From Paraburkholderia ribeironis (lineage in GTDB: Bacteria > Pseudomonadota > Gammaproteobacteria > Burkholderiales > Burkholderiaceae), in NCBI RefSeq assembly GCF_900019265.1, contig NZ_CYGX02000014.1, positions 1 to 64,000 of the forward strand: DNA of 64,000 nt, given 5' to 3'. Position 1 is the stretch's first letter; each line of letters begins with the position of its first letter. This document shows positions 9,151-17,733 of this stretch, piece by piece. Below the pieces are notes generated by a model. That model was not told the DNA's origin. It worked only from the letters and a program-made list of their open reading frames with translations, and made no database searches. Position numbers and translations under genes: made by a program.

Positions 9151-9549
9151 GGTCCCTCCCGTCGAACGGATGCGCGTGAGCCCTTTTTTTTCTCCGAAGC
9201 CAGTCGTGGCGAACCGAGCAGCCTGCGCTCAACGCAAGCATGGGGGGCGGGCGTTCAATCCCGACGACGTGTCATATTCGTTCTGTAGGGGCGCATGGGC
9301 TGTGGTCCAGTCTACGCCGGTTGCGACCGATGTTCGAGCCACCTGCAGCGCCCCGGACTGCTACCGGACGGCTCACATCGACGCAGCGATGCGGGCGCTC
9401 CAGCCGCTGCGATGTGAACGTATTGGACCAAGGTCCTATACCTGCCCCTTCCTTCGACGCGTAGTCTGGTTCCCTGCCGAACGGAGTTGACGGTGCGGCA
9501 CCGGACCCAGCGCACGAAGGAAATCAGCTAACCGTTCGTCCACGACCCG
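9151..9549. other. Divergent intergenic region with palindrome B
   Basis: About 400 bases between the minus-strand channel and the plus-strand DUF4239 gene. No gene is supported. It contains the GGACC palindrome at 9421-9440, placed to act on the rightward gene (110 bases) and possibly the leftward one (270 bases). Confidence 0.5.
9421..9440. promoter_or_regulatory. GGACC palindrome, copy B
   Basis: TATTGGACCAAGGTCCTATA: the arms TAT-GGACC and GGTCC-ATA are inverted around a central AA. It is 110 bases upstream of the DUF4239 gene start. Same element as copies A, C, D and E. Confidence 0.65.
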
Positions 9550-10326
9550 TTGGAGCGTCGGACGGTGCACCACTTATTCATCGCGTTTATCGTCTTTTGC
9601 TGCGTCTTCGCCAGCGCGGTGCTCGGCCTGTGGCTGCACGCGATGCTGCCGGGACACCATCTCAGCGAGGATTCGATCGGCGTTGTCAAACTCACGACGG
9701 GCCTGATCGCTACGATCGCCGCGCTGGTGCTCGGCCTGCTAATCTCATCAGCCAAAAATTCGCTGGACACGATGAACGCCGAGCTTGTGCGCGCCGCCGC
9801 CAGCATTGTTCAACTCGATCGCGTGCTAGCGAAATACGGACCGGAAACCCAGGAGATCCGTGAGGCGCTGAAGCAGCACGTTGGCGCTTCGATCCAAATC
9901 CTGTCCTCGGGTGACCCCGCTCAGGTGGCGCGGCTTGGCAACACCGCTACGTTGCGACGCGTGGAAGGGCTCCAGCACAAGCTCGAAGAACTCTCGCCGC
10001 ATAACGCGATGCAGCGGCAACTGCAAGCGAGCGCGATCGGGATTGCCGATGAGGTGCTGGCTGTGCGCCGTCTCGCGCTGCTGCAGTCGGTGGGCGCACT
10101 CCCGATGGCGCTCCTCGTCATGCTGGTGGTGTGGCTATCCATCATCTTCGGCGCATTTGGCATGTTCGGCCCGTTCAACGTGACCGTTGTAGCCGCGTTC
10201 TTTCTGGGCGCGGTATCGACATCCGGCGCCATTTTTCTGATTCTCGAAATGAACACGCCACTCGATGGATTGATCACCGTTTCGCTTGAACCGATGCGCG
10301 ATGCGTTCGCGATGCTCGGCAAGTAG
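9550..10326 (+). CDS. DUF4239 (bestrophin-like) membrane protein
   Basis: A 258-residue protein with two N-terminal membrane segments, a central alpha-helical region (KNSLDTMNAELVRAAASIVQ, then LDRVLAKYGPETQEIR) and two C-terminal membrane segments. This is the organisation of DUF4239 proteins, described as bestrophin-like. Function unknown; ion transport is only a suggestion from the fold and the channel genes nearby. The first possible start is TTG at 9550, and a GTG at 9565 is an alternative; neither has a clear Shine-Dalgarno. Confidence 0.75.
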   Translation: MERRTVHHLFIAFIVFCCVFASAVLGLWLHAMLPGHHLSEDSIGVVKLTTGLIATIAALVLGLLISSAKNSLDTMNAELVRAAASIVQLDRVLAKYGPETQEIREALKQHVGASIQILSSGDPAQVARLGNTATLRRVEGLQHKLEELSPHNAMQRQLQASAIGIADEVLAVRRLALLQSVGALPMALLVMLVVWLSIIFGAFGMFGPFNVTVVAAFFLGAVSTSGAIFLILEMNTPLDGLITVSLEPMRDAFAMLGK

Positions 10327-10356
10327 CACGCACACTTGGCCCGCAGCTCGACGTCA

Positions 10357-10376
10357 TACAGGACCAAGGTCCAATA
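10357..10376. promoter_or_regulatory. GGACC palindrome, copy C
   Basis: TACAGGACCAAGGTCCAATA, with perfect GGACC/GGTCC arms. It sits about 80 bases upstream of the receiver-only gene and just after a 30-base block (10329-10358) resembling the one at 5371-5401. Confidence 0.65.
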
Positions 10377-10457
10377 TCGCTGTCCATTCCCGTCACTTAG
10401 TCTGATGTCCTGGGGGTATGCGGGTGCTCGCCTATTTCCGACACTGGGCCATTCAAA

Positions 10458-10841
10458 ATGGGAAACGAAAAGCCATTTGTTGTCGTCGTCGATGACGATG
10501 AGTCGGTGTGCCGGGCGATCAAGCGGCTATTGCGCTCCGTCAGGTTTGCGACCGAGTCGTTCGCGAGCGGCGAGGAACTTCTGAACACCCTCGCTTCGAT
10601 GCCCTCGTATCGGCCGGCGTGCGTGATTCTGGATATCCAGATGCCGGGTTTGAATGGACTGGAGGTGCAAAGGCGCCTGGCAGGAAGCGGCTTGCCCGTC
10701 GTATTCATCACGGCGCATGACGATGTCGACGTGAAGGAGCAGGCGCTTTTGGCAGGCGCGGTGGGCTATTTGCCAAAGCCGTTCGACGACGAGCTGTTCA
10801 TCAGGACGGTGCGCACCGTTTTAGAGAGTACGACGCCGTAA
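10458..10841 (+). CDS. Stand-alone receiver-domain response regulator
   Basis: A 127-residue protein that is only a receiver domain: VVVVDDDESVCRAIKRLLRS, phospho-acceptor Asp in VILDIQMPG, Thr in FITAHDD and Lys in PKPF. It resembles the receiver of the FixJ-type protein at 4658-5293 but lacks an output domain. It could compete for phosphoryl groups from the kinase at 3060 or act as a phosphate sink; no hybrid kinase or phosphotransferase is visible in the window. Palindrome C is upstream, so the gene may be under the regulator it modulates (inference). Confidence 0.88.
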   Translation: MGNEKPFVVVVDDDESVCRAIKRLLRSVRFATESFASGEELLNTLASMPSYRPACVILDIQMPGLNGLEVQRRLAGSGLPVVFITAHDDVDVKEQALLAGAVGYLPKPFDDELFIRTVRTVLESTTP

Positions 10842-10868
10842 GCATGGCGCGCTTGGGGCCCGTTGCCG

Positions 10869-10888
10869 TATTGGACCAAAGTCCAATA
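10869..10888. promoter_or_regulatory. GGACC palindrome, copy D (best copy)
   Basis: TATTGGACCAAAGTCCAATA: eight-base perfect arms TATTGGAC/GTCCAATA around CAAA. It lies 28 bases after the receiver gene and faces the long efflux-pqi run, whose first clear gene is 440 bases on. Confidence 0.7.
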
Positions 10889-11331
10889 GCTTTTGATTGG
10901 CGCCGCACCCAATATTTGTTTCATCGGATCGGGGCCGCGGCGACGGCTGTAGCGAAGGGTTGCTCCGCAACGGGATCTCCAAGGTAGTCCGGAGCATGAG
11001 GATACCGACGGGCGTGGCCGTGATCGCACGTCACAAACGGATCGATCGGCTGTCGTCGACGCACGATGGTGTCGCAGACGGCTCTTGACCAGGAACTCAA
11101 TGCAGCGATACGGAGTGTGTGCGCTAACAGGCTGGATGTGCACGCCGTCGCATGAGAGGCGAATCGCCGCCCAAGTTCCCAGGCGTGGCGAAGGAGGCGT
11201 TGTCGCTGGCGCACCTGCTGGCGGGCACGAATCGATCCTTTCAACCGCGCCGTGACGGCATGCATGGCTGGTCGCGGGTACACGGTTCAGTAGAGACCCG
11301 CAATGGTGCGCCAGTACGCGGAGACGCAGTC
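10889..11331. other. Leader-like region, no convincing gene
   Basis: About 440 bases between palindrome D and the first exported protein. Short open frames exist on both strands (for example 10996-11088, plus) but none has recognisable motifs or a good ribosome site. It may be a long leader. Confidence 0.4.
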
Positions 11332-11730
11332 ATGAAGAAGAATGTTCGAGGCTCTGCGGTCCTGGTGGTCTTCTGCCAGCGTTCATTGTCGGTGGCCGCC
11401 GCAGACGTCGACGGCAACCGGCCGGTGCTCTGCGCGACCTTTAACGCCCATGCCTGCGATCCCGGAATCACCAGTGAGCGATCGTTGCCGGCGGAGATCG
11501 GCGCCTTGCAATTGCTGCGCCTCGATTTTTCAAAGAAGACGGTAACCGGCGCCGCGCTGGCGACGCCCATGCTGTACATCGAAAAAGGCGAGAGTCAGTT
11601 TCTCCTTCTGGGCACCGAGCGCGCCTACGCATGGTCGATCGTGCTTGACAGTACGAATGGCGCGATGTCGGCAACGCTGGTGAATCGCTACGATGCATTG
11701 GTGCTGTTCGGCGCTCTTACGCCCAATTAG
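11332..11730 (+). CDS. Exported protein of unknown function at head of efflux run
   Basis: A 132-residue protein. The ATG at 11332 is preceded by GGAGA at 11320-11324 and opens a short signal peptide (MKKNVRGSAVLVVF), so the mature part is probably periplasmic. Longer in-frame extensions upstream to 11152 are arginine-rich and unlikely. I do not recognise the family. It precedes the RND adaptor by 68 bases in the same direction, so it may belong to the efflux operon. The two cysteines in LCATFNAHACDP could form a disulfide. Confidence 0.6.
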   Translation: MKKNVRGSAVLVVFCQRSLSVAAADVDGNRPVLCATFNAHACDPGITSERSLPAEIGALQLLRLDFSKKTVTGAALATPMLYIEKGESQFLLLGTERAYAWSIVLDSTNGAMSATLVNRYDALVLFGALTPN

Positions 11731-11798
11731 CCGTGACAGGTTATGCCATGAAATGTGCGCCGCTGAATGTCTGCCAGCAACGATTTTCAAGGGGTGAT

Positions 11799-13001
11799 GT
11801 GAGACGGGTGCTTGCCTGTGTCACGCTGGCGCTGTGCGCTGGCTGCCACAAGCCGGCGGGGCTGCCGTCAACTGGACCGATCGAGGTCACGGTGATGACC
11901 GTCGAGCCGCACGATACGCCGGTCGACTTCGAATTCACCGCGCAGACAGAAAGCTCACGGGAAGTGCAGATTCGTGCGCGCGTCGACGGCTTTCTCGACA
12001 AACGGGTGTACACCGAGGGTCAGCTGGTCCACACCGGGCAGACGTTATTCCTGATGGATCCCAAGCCTTTTGAAGCGGCACTGCAGACCGCAAAAGGGCA
12101 GCTCGCCCAGCAACAGGCGAGGCTCTATGTGACCAAAGCCAATCTGGCTCGGGTGTTCCCGCTCGCCAAGCAGAACGCCTTGAGCCAGAAGGATCTCGAC
12201 GATGCAACGGGCAACGAAAAGCAGGCGGAGGCTGCCGTTATCGCTGCTCAGGGCGAGGTCGAGACAGCACAGCTGAACCTCGGCTATACGACGATCAAGT
12301 CACCGCTCAACGGCCTGTCGAGCTTCGCCCAGCAGCAGGACGGCAGCTATGTGACTGCCGCCGCAAACGGTCTGCTGACGACTGTCTATCAGCTCGACCC
12401 GATGTGGGTCAATTTCAGCATCTCCGAAAACGAGTTGCTCGGGTATCGCAGCCAGATAGACAGGAAGCAACTCGTGTTTCCGGCCGACAACGATTTCACG
12501 GTGTCAGTCATTCTGGCCGATGGCACGCTGTTTCCTTCAACCGGTCACATCAACTTTGCCAATCCGGCGTTCAGCACCCAGACGGGCACGTTCCTCGTGC
12601 GCGCGTCGTTGGCCAACCCGACGGGCAGCCTGCATCCGGGCCAGTTTGTGCGGGCGCGCGTCGCGGGTGCCATCCGTCCGAACGCGATCCTCGTGCCTCA
12701 GCGCGCGGTCCTGCAGGGGGCGAAGAGTCATTTCGTCTGGGTGGTCGATAAGGACTCCAAAGCCCATCAACGCGTGGTCGAACCTGGCGAATGGCATGGC
12801 GACGACTGGTTCATCACCGAGGGTCTGAAACCTGGCGAGCGGGTCGTGGTCGATGGCGCAATACGCGTCACCGCGGACACGCCGCTCAAGATCACCGGGG
12901 CGCCCAGGCCGGCCAGTCAGCCGGCTGGCGCCAATGCACCGCAAAAAGAGCCACAACAGCACCTCGCATCACGGCAGTCCGGCCAGACCGTGACGCAGTG
13001 A
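11799..13001 (+). CDS. RND efflux periplasmic adaptor (membrane fusion protein)
   Basis: A lipoprotein adaptor that bridges the inner-membrane pump and the outer-membrane channel. The GTG at 11799 was chosen because it opens a compact lipoprotein signal ending in the lipobox LCAGC and has AAGGGG just upstream; the frame is open further upstream to 11733. The order is that of the family: first beta/lipoyl half (VQIRARVDGFLDKRVYTEGQ), alpha-helical hairpin (AKGQLAQQQARLYVTKANLA), second lipoyl half (YTTIKSPLNG), then beta-barrel and membrane-proximal domains. The pump gene follows after 12 bases. Confidence 0.92.
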   Translation: MRRVLACVTLALCAGCHKPAGLPSTGPIEVTVMTVEPHDTPVDFEFTAQTESSREVQIRARVDGFLDKRVYTEGQLVHTGQTLFLMDPKPFEAALQTAKGQLAQQQARLYVTKANLARVFPLAKQNALSQKDLDDATGNEKQAEAAVIAAQGEVETAQLNLGYTTIKSPLNGLSSFAQQQDGSYVTAAANGLLTTVYQLDPMWVNFSISENELLGYRSQIDRKQLVFPADNDFTVSVILADGTLFPSTGHINFANPAFSTQTGTFLVRASLANPTGSLHPGQFVRARVAGAIRPNAILVPQRAVLQGAKSHFVWVVDKDSKAHQRVVEPGEWHGDDWFITEGLKPGERVVVDGAIRVTADTPLKITGAPRPASQPAGANAPQKEPQQHLASRQSGQTVTQ

Positions 13002-13013
13002 CAGGCGGCCGAT

Positions 13014-16000
13014 ATGAACATCTCCCGCTTCTGCATCGACCGGCCAATTTTCGCGTCAGTCATCTCGATCGTCATTACACTCGGGGGCGCATTGGCGATG
13101 CTCAGTTTGCCGATCGCGCAGTACCCGGACATCACGCCGCCGCAGATCACGGTTTCCGCCACTTACCCGGGGGCCAGCGCGGATGTGGTCGCGAACAATG
13201 TGGCGGCGCCGATCGAGCAGCAGGTCAACGGCGCGGACAACATGATCTACATGTACTCGTCGAGTTCGTCGACCGGCAACTTTACGCTCAACGCGTTCTT
13301 CGAGATCGGCACGAACCCCGAGCTGGCGCAGGTCGATGTGCAGAACCGGGTGAACCTCGCTTTGCCCCAGTTGCCGTCCTCGGTGCAGTCGCAGGGCATC
13401 CAGGTGCAGAAGAAGTCGTCGGCGTTCATGATGGTGATTGCCATCTATTCGCCGACTAACCGTTACGACGCGACCTATATCGCCAACTACGCCAACATCT
13501 ATGTGCTCGATGCGCTCAAGCGCATACCGGGTGCGAATCAGTCGAGTATTTTCGGCACGCCCGATTACGCGATGCGTATCTGGCTGAAACCCGATCGCAT
13601 GGCGCAACTAGGCGTCACGGCGGCGGACGTACAGAAGTCCGTGTCCAACCAGAACCAGCAGTTCGCGGTGGGGAGCATCGGCAAGTCTCCAACGGGCACG
13701 GCAGTCGAACAGTCGTTCGCGATCACGACGACCGGCCGGCTGACCGATCCGGCAGAGTTCGACAACATCATCATTCGTGCCGCCAGCGGCGGCGCGGCAA
13801 TCGTGCGGCTCAAGGACATCGGCCGGGCCGAACTTGGCCAGAAAGATTATTCGATCCGCAGCCGGTTCCAGGGCAAGCCCGCCACGGTCATCGCGGTGTA
13901 CCAGCAGCCGGGCGCCAACGCGCTCGACGTGTCAAAGCAGGTGCGCGCGACGCTCGCGCAGATGAAGAAGGAGTTCCCGGAAGGCATCGACTATGAGATC
14001 GCAATGGATACGACGGACTTCACGCGTGCGTCGATCTCTGACGTGGTCCACACCTTCTTCGAAGCCCTGGTTCTGGTTGTGGTCGTGGTGTTTGTGTTCC
14101 TGCAGAGCTTTCGTGCGACGCTGATTCCGGTGCTCGCGGTGCCGGTATCGATCATGGGCACGTTCATGGGTATGCTCGCGCTCGGTTTCTCGATCAACAT
14201 GCTGACGCTGTTCGGCATGGTCCTGGCGATCGGCATTGTGGTGGACGATGCGATCGTGGTGATTGAAAACGTCGAGCGCAACATGAACGTCCACAAGCTG
14301 GACCCCAAGGAGGCGGCCAGGCGGGCAATGGACGAAGTCGCCGGCCCGGTCGTCGCGATCGTGCTCGTGCTGTGCGCGGTTTTCGTGCCGGTGGCGTTCC
14401 TGAGCGGCATCACCGGACAGTTGTACAAGCAGTTCGCCATCACCATCGCGATTTCGGTGGTGTTTTCGGGGCTGGTTGCGCTCACGCTGTCGCCGTCGTT
14501 GGCGGGCATACTGCTCAAACCGGGGCACGAAAAAAAGAAAGGCTTCTTCAAGTGGTTCGACGGCTGGTTCGAGCGGATGACGCACAAGTATTCGAACACG
14601 GTGCAACTGGTGATCAAGCGCTTTGTCGTGGCGCTGCTGCTGTTTGCGGGCATGATCGCGCTCGCGGTTGTGATGATGAGATCGATCCCCACGTCGTTTC
14701 TGCCGCCCGAGGATCAGGGCTATCTGCTCGGCGCGGTCATCATGCCGGACGCGGCGAGCCTTGATCGCACAGGGGCGGTGTCCCAGCACGTCATCGACCA
14801 TTTCATGAAGCAGCCGGGGGTGAGCAGCGTCACGACTATCGACGGGTTCAGTCTGCTCGACAGCCAGAACAAGAACAACGCTGGCACTTTTTTTATCGGC
14901 CTCAAGGACTTTGACGAACGCTACAAGTTCGCCAACATCAGAACGCAGAATGCGCGGGCGCTGCTGATCGGCGCCTACGAGAAGCTGTCACAGGTCCAGG
15001 AGGGCATCATCCTCCCGGTCAATCCACCTTCGATTCCAGGTCTCGGCACGACCGGCGGCACCGAGGTATGGATCCAGGCCCAGGGCGACGCCACGATCGC
15101 GCAACTGGCCGGTGTGGTGGACCAGTTCATCGCGAAGGCCAAGAAGCGGTCCGAACTGCAACGCGTCACGTCGACCTTCAATGCGTCATCCCAGCAACTG
15201 CTCGTCAACGTGGACCGCGACAAGTCCGCGACGCTGGGCGTGCCGATAGAGGACGTATATAGCGCGATGCAGACGATGTTCGGCTCGCTGTATGTGTCGC
15301 AGTTTTACCGTTCGAGCCGGTTGTGGCAGGTGATCCTGCAGGCCGAACCATCGTACCGGCTCACACCTCAGGATCTAGCTGAGATCTATGTTCGCAGCAA
15401 GACTGATAGCATGGTGCCGCTCAAGGCGGTGGTGACCTCGAAGTACGTCACCGGTCCGGATCTGGTGACGCGCTTCAACAATTTCCCGGCGGTGAAACTC
15501 ACAGTCAATGGCGCGCCAGGCGTCAGCTCGGGGCAAGTGATGTCCGCCATCGAAGCGCTCGGTGATGAAGTGTTGCCAGCGGGCTATAACCTTGGGTGGA
15601 GCGGCGAGGCATACGAGGCCAGGAAGGCGGGCAGCACCTCGGGGCTGGTGTTCGCATTCGGCCTCATCATGGTGTTCCTGATTCTCGCTGCGCAATACGA
15701 GAAGTGGAGCCTGCCGGTCGGCGTACTGATGGCGGTGCCTTTCGCGCTGTTCGGCGCGCTGCTTGCCATCCTGCTGCGCGGCCTCGAAAACGATGTCTAC
15801 TTCCAGATCGGGCTGACGATGCTGGTCGCGCTCGCTGCGAAGAACGCGATCCTGATCTTCGAGTTCGCCGTGATCAACCGCGAGGCGGGCGAGTCGGTGT
15901 ACGACTCGGCGGTCACTGCGGCGAGGGAGCGGCTGCGCCCGATCGTGATGACCTCGCTCGCGTTCATTCTCGGCTGCGTGCCGCTCGCGATTGCGCTCGG

Positions 16001-16247
16001 TGCGTCGCAGAACAGCCGCCACTCGATCGGCACGGGCGTGATAGGCGGCATGCTCGGCGCCACCGCGATCGCCGTGTTCTTCATCCCGATGTTCTTCTAT
16101 GTGCTCGAGACGATGTCGGAGAAAACGGGTGGCAAGAAAACCCCGGGGCCGAGCGCTGGCGCATCGGGCGATGGACCTGCGGGTGGTGTTGACGCGGGCC
16201 CGGGCGGCCCGACGGTTACGCCGTCTGCGAGACGCGAGGACGAATGA
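13014..16247 (+). CDS. RND multidrug efflux pump, inner-membrane subunit (HAE1/AcrB type)
   Basis: A 1077-residue proton-driven exporter, slightly longer than AcrB because of a Gly/Pro-rich tail. The N-terminus FCIDRPIFASVISIVITLGG is typical. Twelve membrane segments flank two large periplasmic loops. The fourth segment contains GIVVDDAIVVIENVER, with the paired Asp of the proton relay; VALAAKNAILIFEFA is the matching Lys-bearing segment. Substrates cannot be predicted from sequence. It is the centre of an adaptor-pump-channel operon that continues into pqiABC. Confidence 0.95.
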   Translation: MNISRFCIDRPIFASVISIVITLGGALAMLSLPIAQYPDITPPQITVSATYPGASADVVANNVAAPIEQQVNGADNMIYMYSSSSSTGNFTLNAFFEIGTNPELAQVDVQNRVNLALPQLPSSVQSQGIQVQKKSSAFMMVIAIYSPTNRYDATYIANYANIYVLDALKRIPGANQSSIFGTPDYAMRIWLKPDRMAQLGVTAADVQKSVSNQNQQFAVGSIGKSPTGTAVEQSFAITTTGRLTDPAEFDNIIIRAASGGAAIVRLKDIGRAELGQKDYSIRSRFQGKPATVIAVYQQPGANALDVSKQVRATLAQMKKEFPEGIDYEIAMDTTDFTRASISDVVHTFFEALVLVVVVVFVFLQSFRATLIPVLAVPVSIMGTFMGMLALGFSINMLTLFGMVLAIGIVVDDAIVVIENVERNMNVHKLDPKEAARRAMDEVAGPVVAIVLVLCAVFVPVAFLSGITGQLYKQFAITIAISVVFSGLVALTLSPSLAGILLKPGHEKKKGFFKWFDGWFERMTHKYSNTVQLVIKRFVVALLLFAGMIALAVVMMRSIPTSFLPPEDQGYLLGAVIMPDAASLDRTGAVSQHVIDHFMKQPGVSSVTTIDGFSLLDSQNKNNAGTFFIGLKDFDERYKFANIRTQNARALLIGAYEKLSQVQEGIILPVNPPSIPGLGTTGGTEVWIQAQGDATIAQLAGVVDQFIAKAKKRSELQRVTSTFNASSQQLLVNVDRDKSATLGVPIEDVYSAMQTMFGSLYVSQFYRSSRLWQVILQAEPSYRLTPQDLAEIYVRSKTDSMVPLKAVVTSKYVTGPDLVTRFNNFPAVKLTVNGAPGVSSGQVMSAIEALGDEVLPAGYNLGWSGEAYEARKAGSTSGLVFAFGLIMVFLILAAQYEKWSLPVGVLMAVPFALFGALLAILLRGLENDVYFQIGLTMLVALAAKNAILIFEFAVINREAGESVYDSAVTAARERLRPIVMTSLAFILGCVPLAIALGASQNSRHSIGTGVIGGMLGATAIAVFFIPMFFYVLETMSEKTGGKKTPGPSAGASGDGPAGGVDAGPGGPTVTPSARREDE

Positions 16248-16248
16248 C

Positions 16249-17733
16249 ATGCGTCGCTCAGTGTTCCTGCCAGTACTCGTACCGGTCCTTCTGGCGCTGG
16301 GGGGGTGTCTGCTTGGTCCCAACTACGTACGGCCGACGATCGAGACACCGGCGACGTTCCGTTTCGAATCCGGCGAAGCCGCCGAGGTTGCCAACGCCGC
16401 ATGGTGGGAGCAGTTCCAGGACCCTGTGCTGAACGATCTGATTGCCACCGCGCTCGCCGACAACAAGGATATAAAGATCGCGGCCGCGCGTGTGGACCAG
16501 TTTCTCGGTCAGTTCGTCACCACCCGCTCGGGGCTGTTCCCGCAGGTGAGCGCCGGGGCCCTGGCGGAACGCGAGCGGTCATCGCAATCTGGGCCGTTGC
16601 CGCTGCCCGCAGGGGTATCGCCAGTCTTCAACGACTTCCAGCTGTCGCTTTCCGCGTCGTGGGAAATCGATCTGTTTGGCAAGGTGCGCCGTGAAACCGA
16701 AGCGGCGCGTGCGAGCCTGCTGGCAAGCGAAGAGGGACGCCGCGCGGTCATCCTGTCGCTGGTCGCGTCGGTGGCAACCGCCTACATCAATCTGCGCAGC
16801 CTCGACCGGCAACTTGCCATCGCGAAAGCTACCACTGAAAGCCGGCTGGAATCGGTCCACGTCTTCACGTTGCGGTTCAAAGGCGGTGATGTGTCGGAGA
16901 TGGAACTCGCTCAAAGCCAGTCGGAATACGAGGCATCGGCCGCGACGATTCCGCAGCTACGGACGCAGATCGCCCAGCAGGAAGACGCCCTTTCGGTGCT
17001 GATGGGCCGTAACCCGGGCGACATCCTGCGCGGGCGGGAACTGTCGGATCTGGCGATCCCTGTTGTGCCGGCGGGGCTGCCGTCGAATCTGCTCGAACGC
17101 CGTCCCGATCTCCTTCAGGCCGAACAGAACCTGGTTGCCGCGAACGCGCTGATCGGTGCGGCGCGCGCACTCTACTTCCCGTCGATATCGCTGACGGGAC
17201 TGTTTGGTTCGGCGAGCGGGGAGTTCTCGAAATTGTTTGAAGGGCCGGCGCGGATCTGGGCCTATGCCGGCTCGCTGACTGTGCCGATCTTCACCGCCGG
17301 CAACATCAGCGGACAGGTCAAGCAGGCCGAAGCCCAGCAGCAACAGGCATTGCTCCAGTACCAGCAGGCGATCCAGGTGGCGTTTCAGGAAGTCGACGAT
17401 GCGCTTGTCGGATTACAGAACTCGCGTGAGCAACTCGTGGTGCAGGGCCGTCAGGTCGATGCACTGCATACCTATGCGCGGCTTGCGCGGCTGCGTTATG
17501 AGGGCGGCTACACGAGCTACATCGAGGTGCTGGACGCCGAACGCAGTCTGTTCAACGCCCAGCTCAGCTATACCCAGACAAGCGGCGCAGTGTTCAGCTC
17601 GGTCATCGCGCTTTACAAGGCAATGGGCGGCGGCTGGGTGGTGACAGCAGAAAAGATGACGCACAAGGATTCACAACAGCCGGCCGATGCCGGGCGCAAA
17701 GCGAACCCGGCGGTTGCGGAGCTGGCGCAATGA
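16249..17733 (+). CDS. Outer-membrane efflux lipoprotein (NodT/OprM family)
   Basis: The outer-membrane exit duct of the pump. The ATG at 16249 lies one base after the pump stop and opens a lipoprotein signal (VLLALGGC). GPNYVRPTIETPATFRF and WWEQFQDPVLNDLI are the usual start of OprM/NodT proteins, followed by two repeated helical-barrel halves (residues 60-250 and 270-470). The last codons overlap pqiA by four bases, so efflux and Pqi genes are translationally coupled. Confidence 0.93.
   Translation: MRRSVFLPVLVPVLLALGGCLLGPNYVRPTIETPATFRFESGEAAEVANAAWWEQFQDPVLNDLIATALADNKDIKIAAARVDQFLGQFVTTRSGLFPQVSAGALAERERSSQSGPLPLPAGVSPVFNDFQLSLSASWEIDLFGKVRRETEAARASLLASEEGRRAVILSLVASVATAYINLRSLDRQLAIAKATTESRLESVHVFTLRFKGGDVSEMELAQSQSEYEASAATIPQLRTQIAQQEDALSVLMGRNPGDILRGRELSDLAIPVVPAGLPSNLLERRPDLLQAEQNLVAANALIGAARALYFPSISLTGLFGSASGEFSKLFEGPARIWAYAGSLTVPIFTAGNISGQVKQAEAQQQQALLQYQQAIQVAFQEVDDALVGLQNSREQLVVQGRQVDALHTYARLARLRYEGGYTSYIEVLDAERSLFNAQLSYTQTSGAVFSSVIALYKAMGGGWVVTAEKMTHKDSQQPADAGRKANPAVAELAQ

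Noticed and set aside
13932..14801. 289-codon minus-strand frame inside the RND pump
   Set aside because: His/Arg/Asp-rich shadow of a strongly supported gene.
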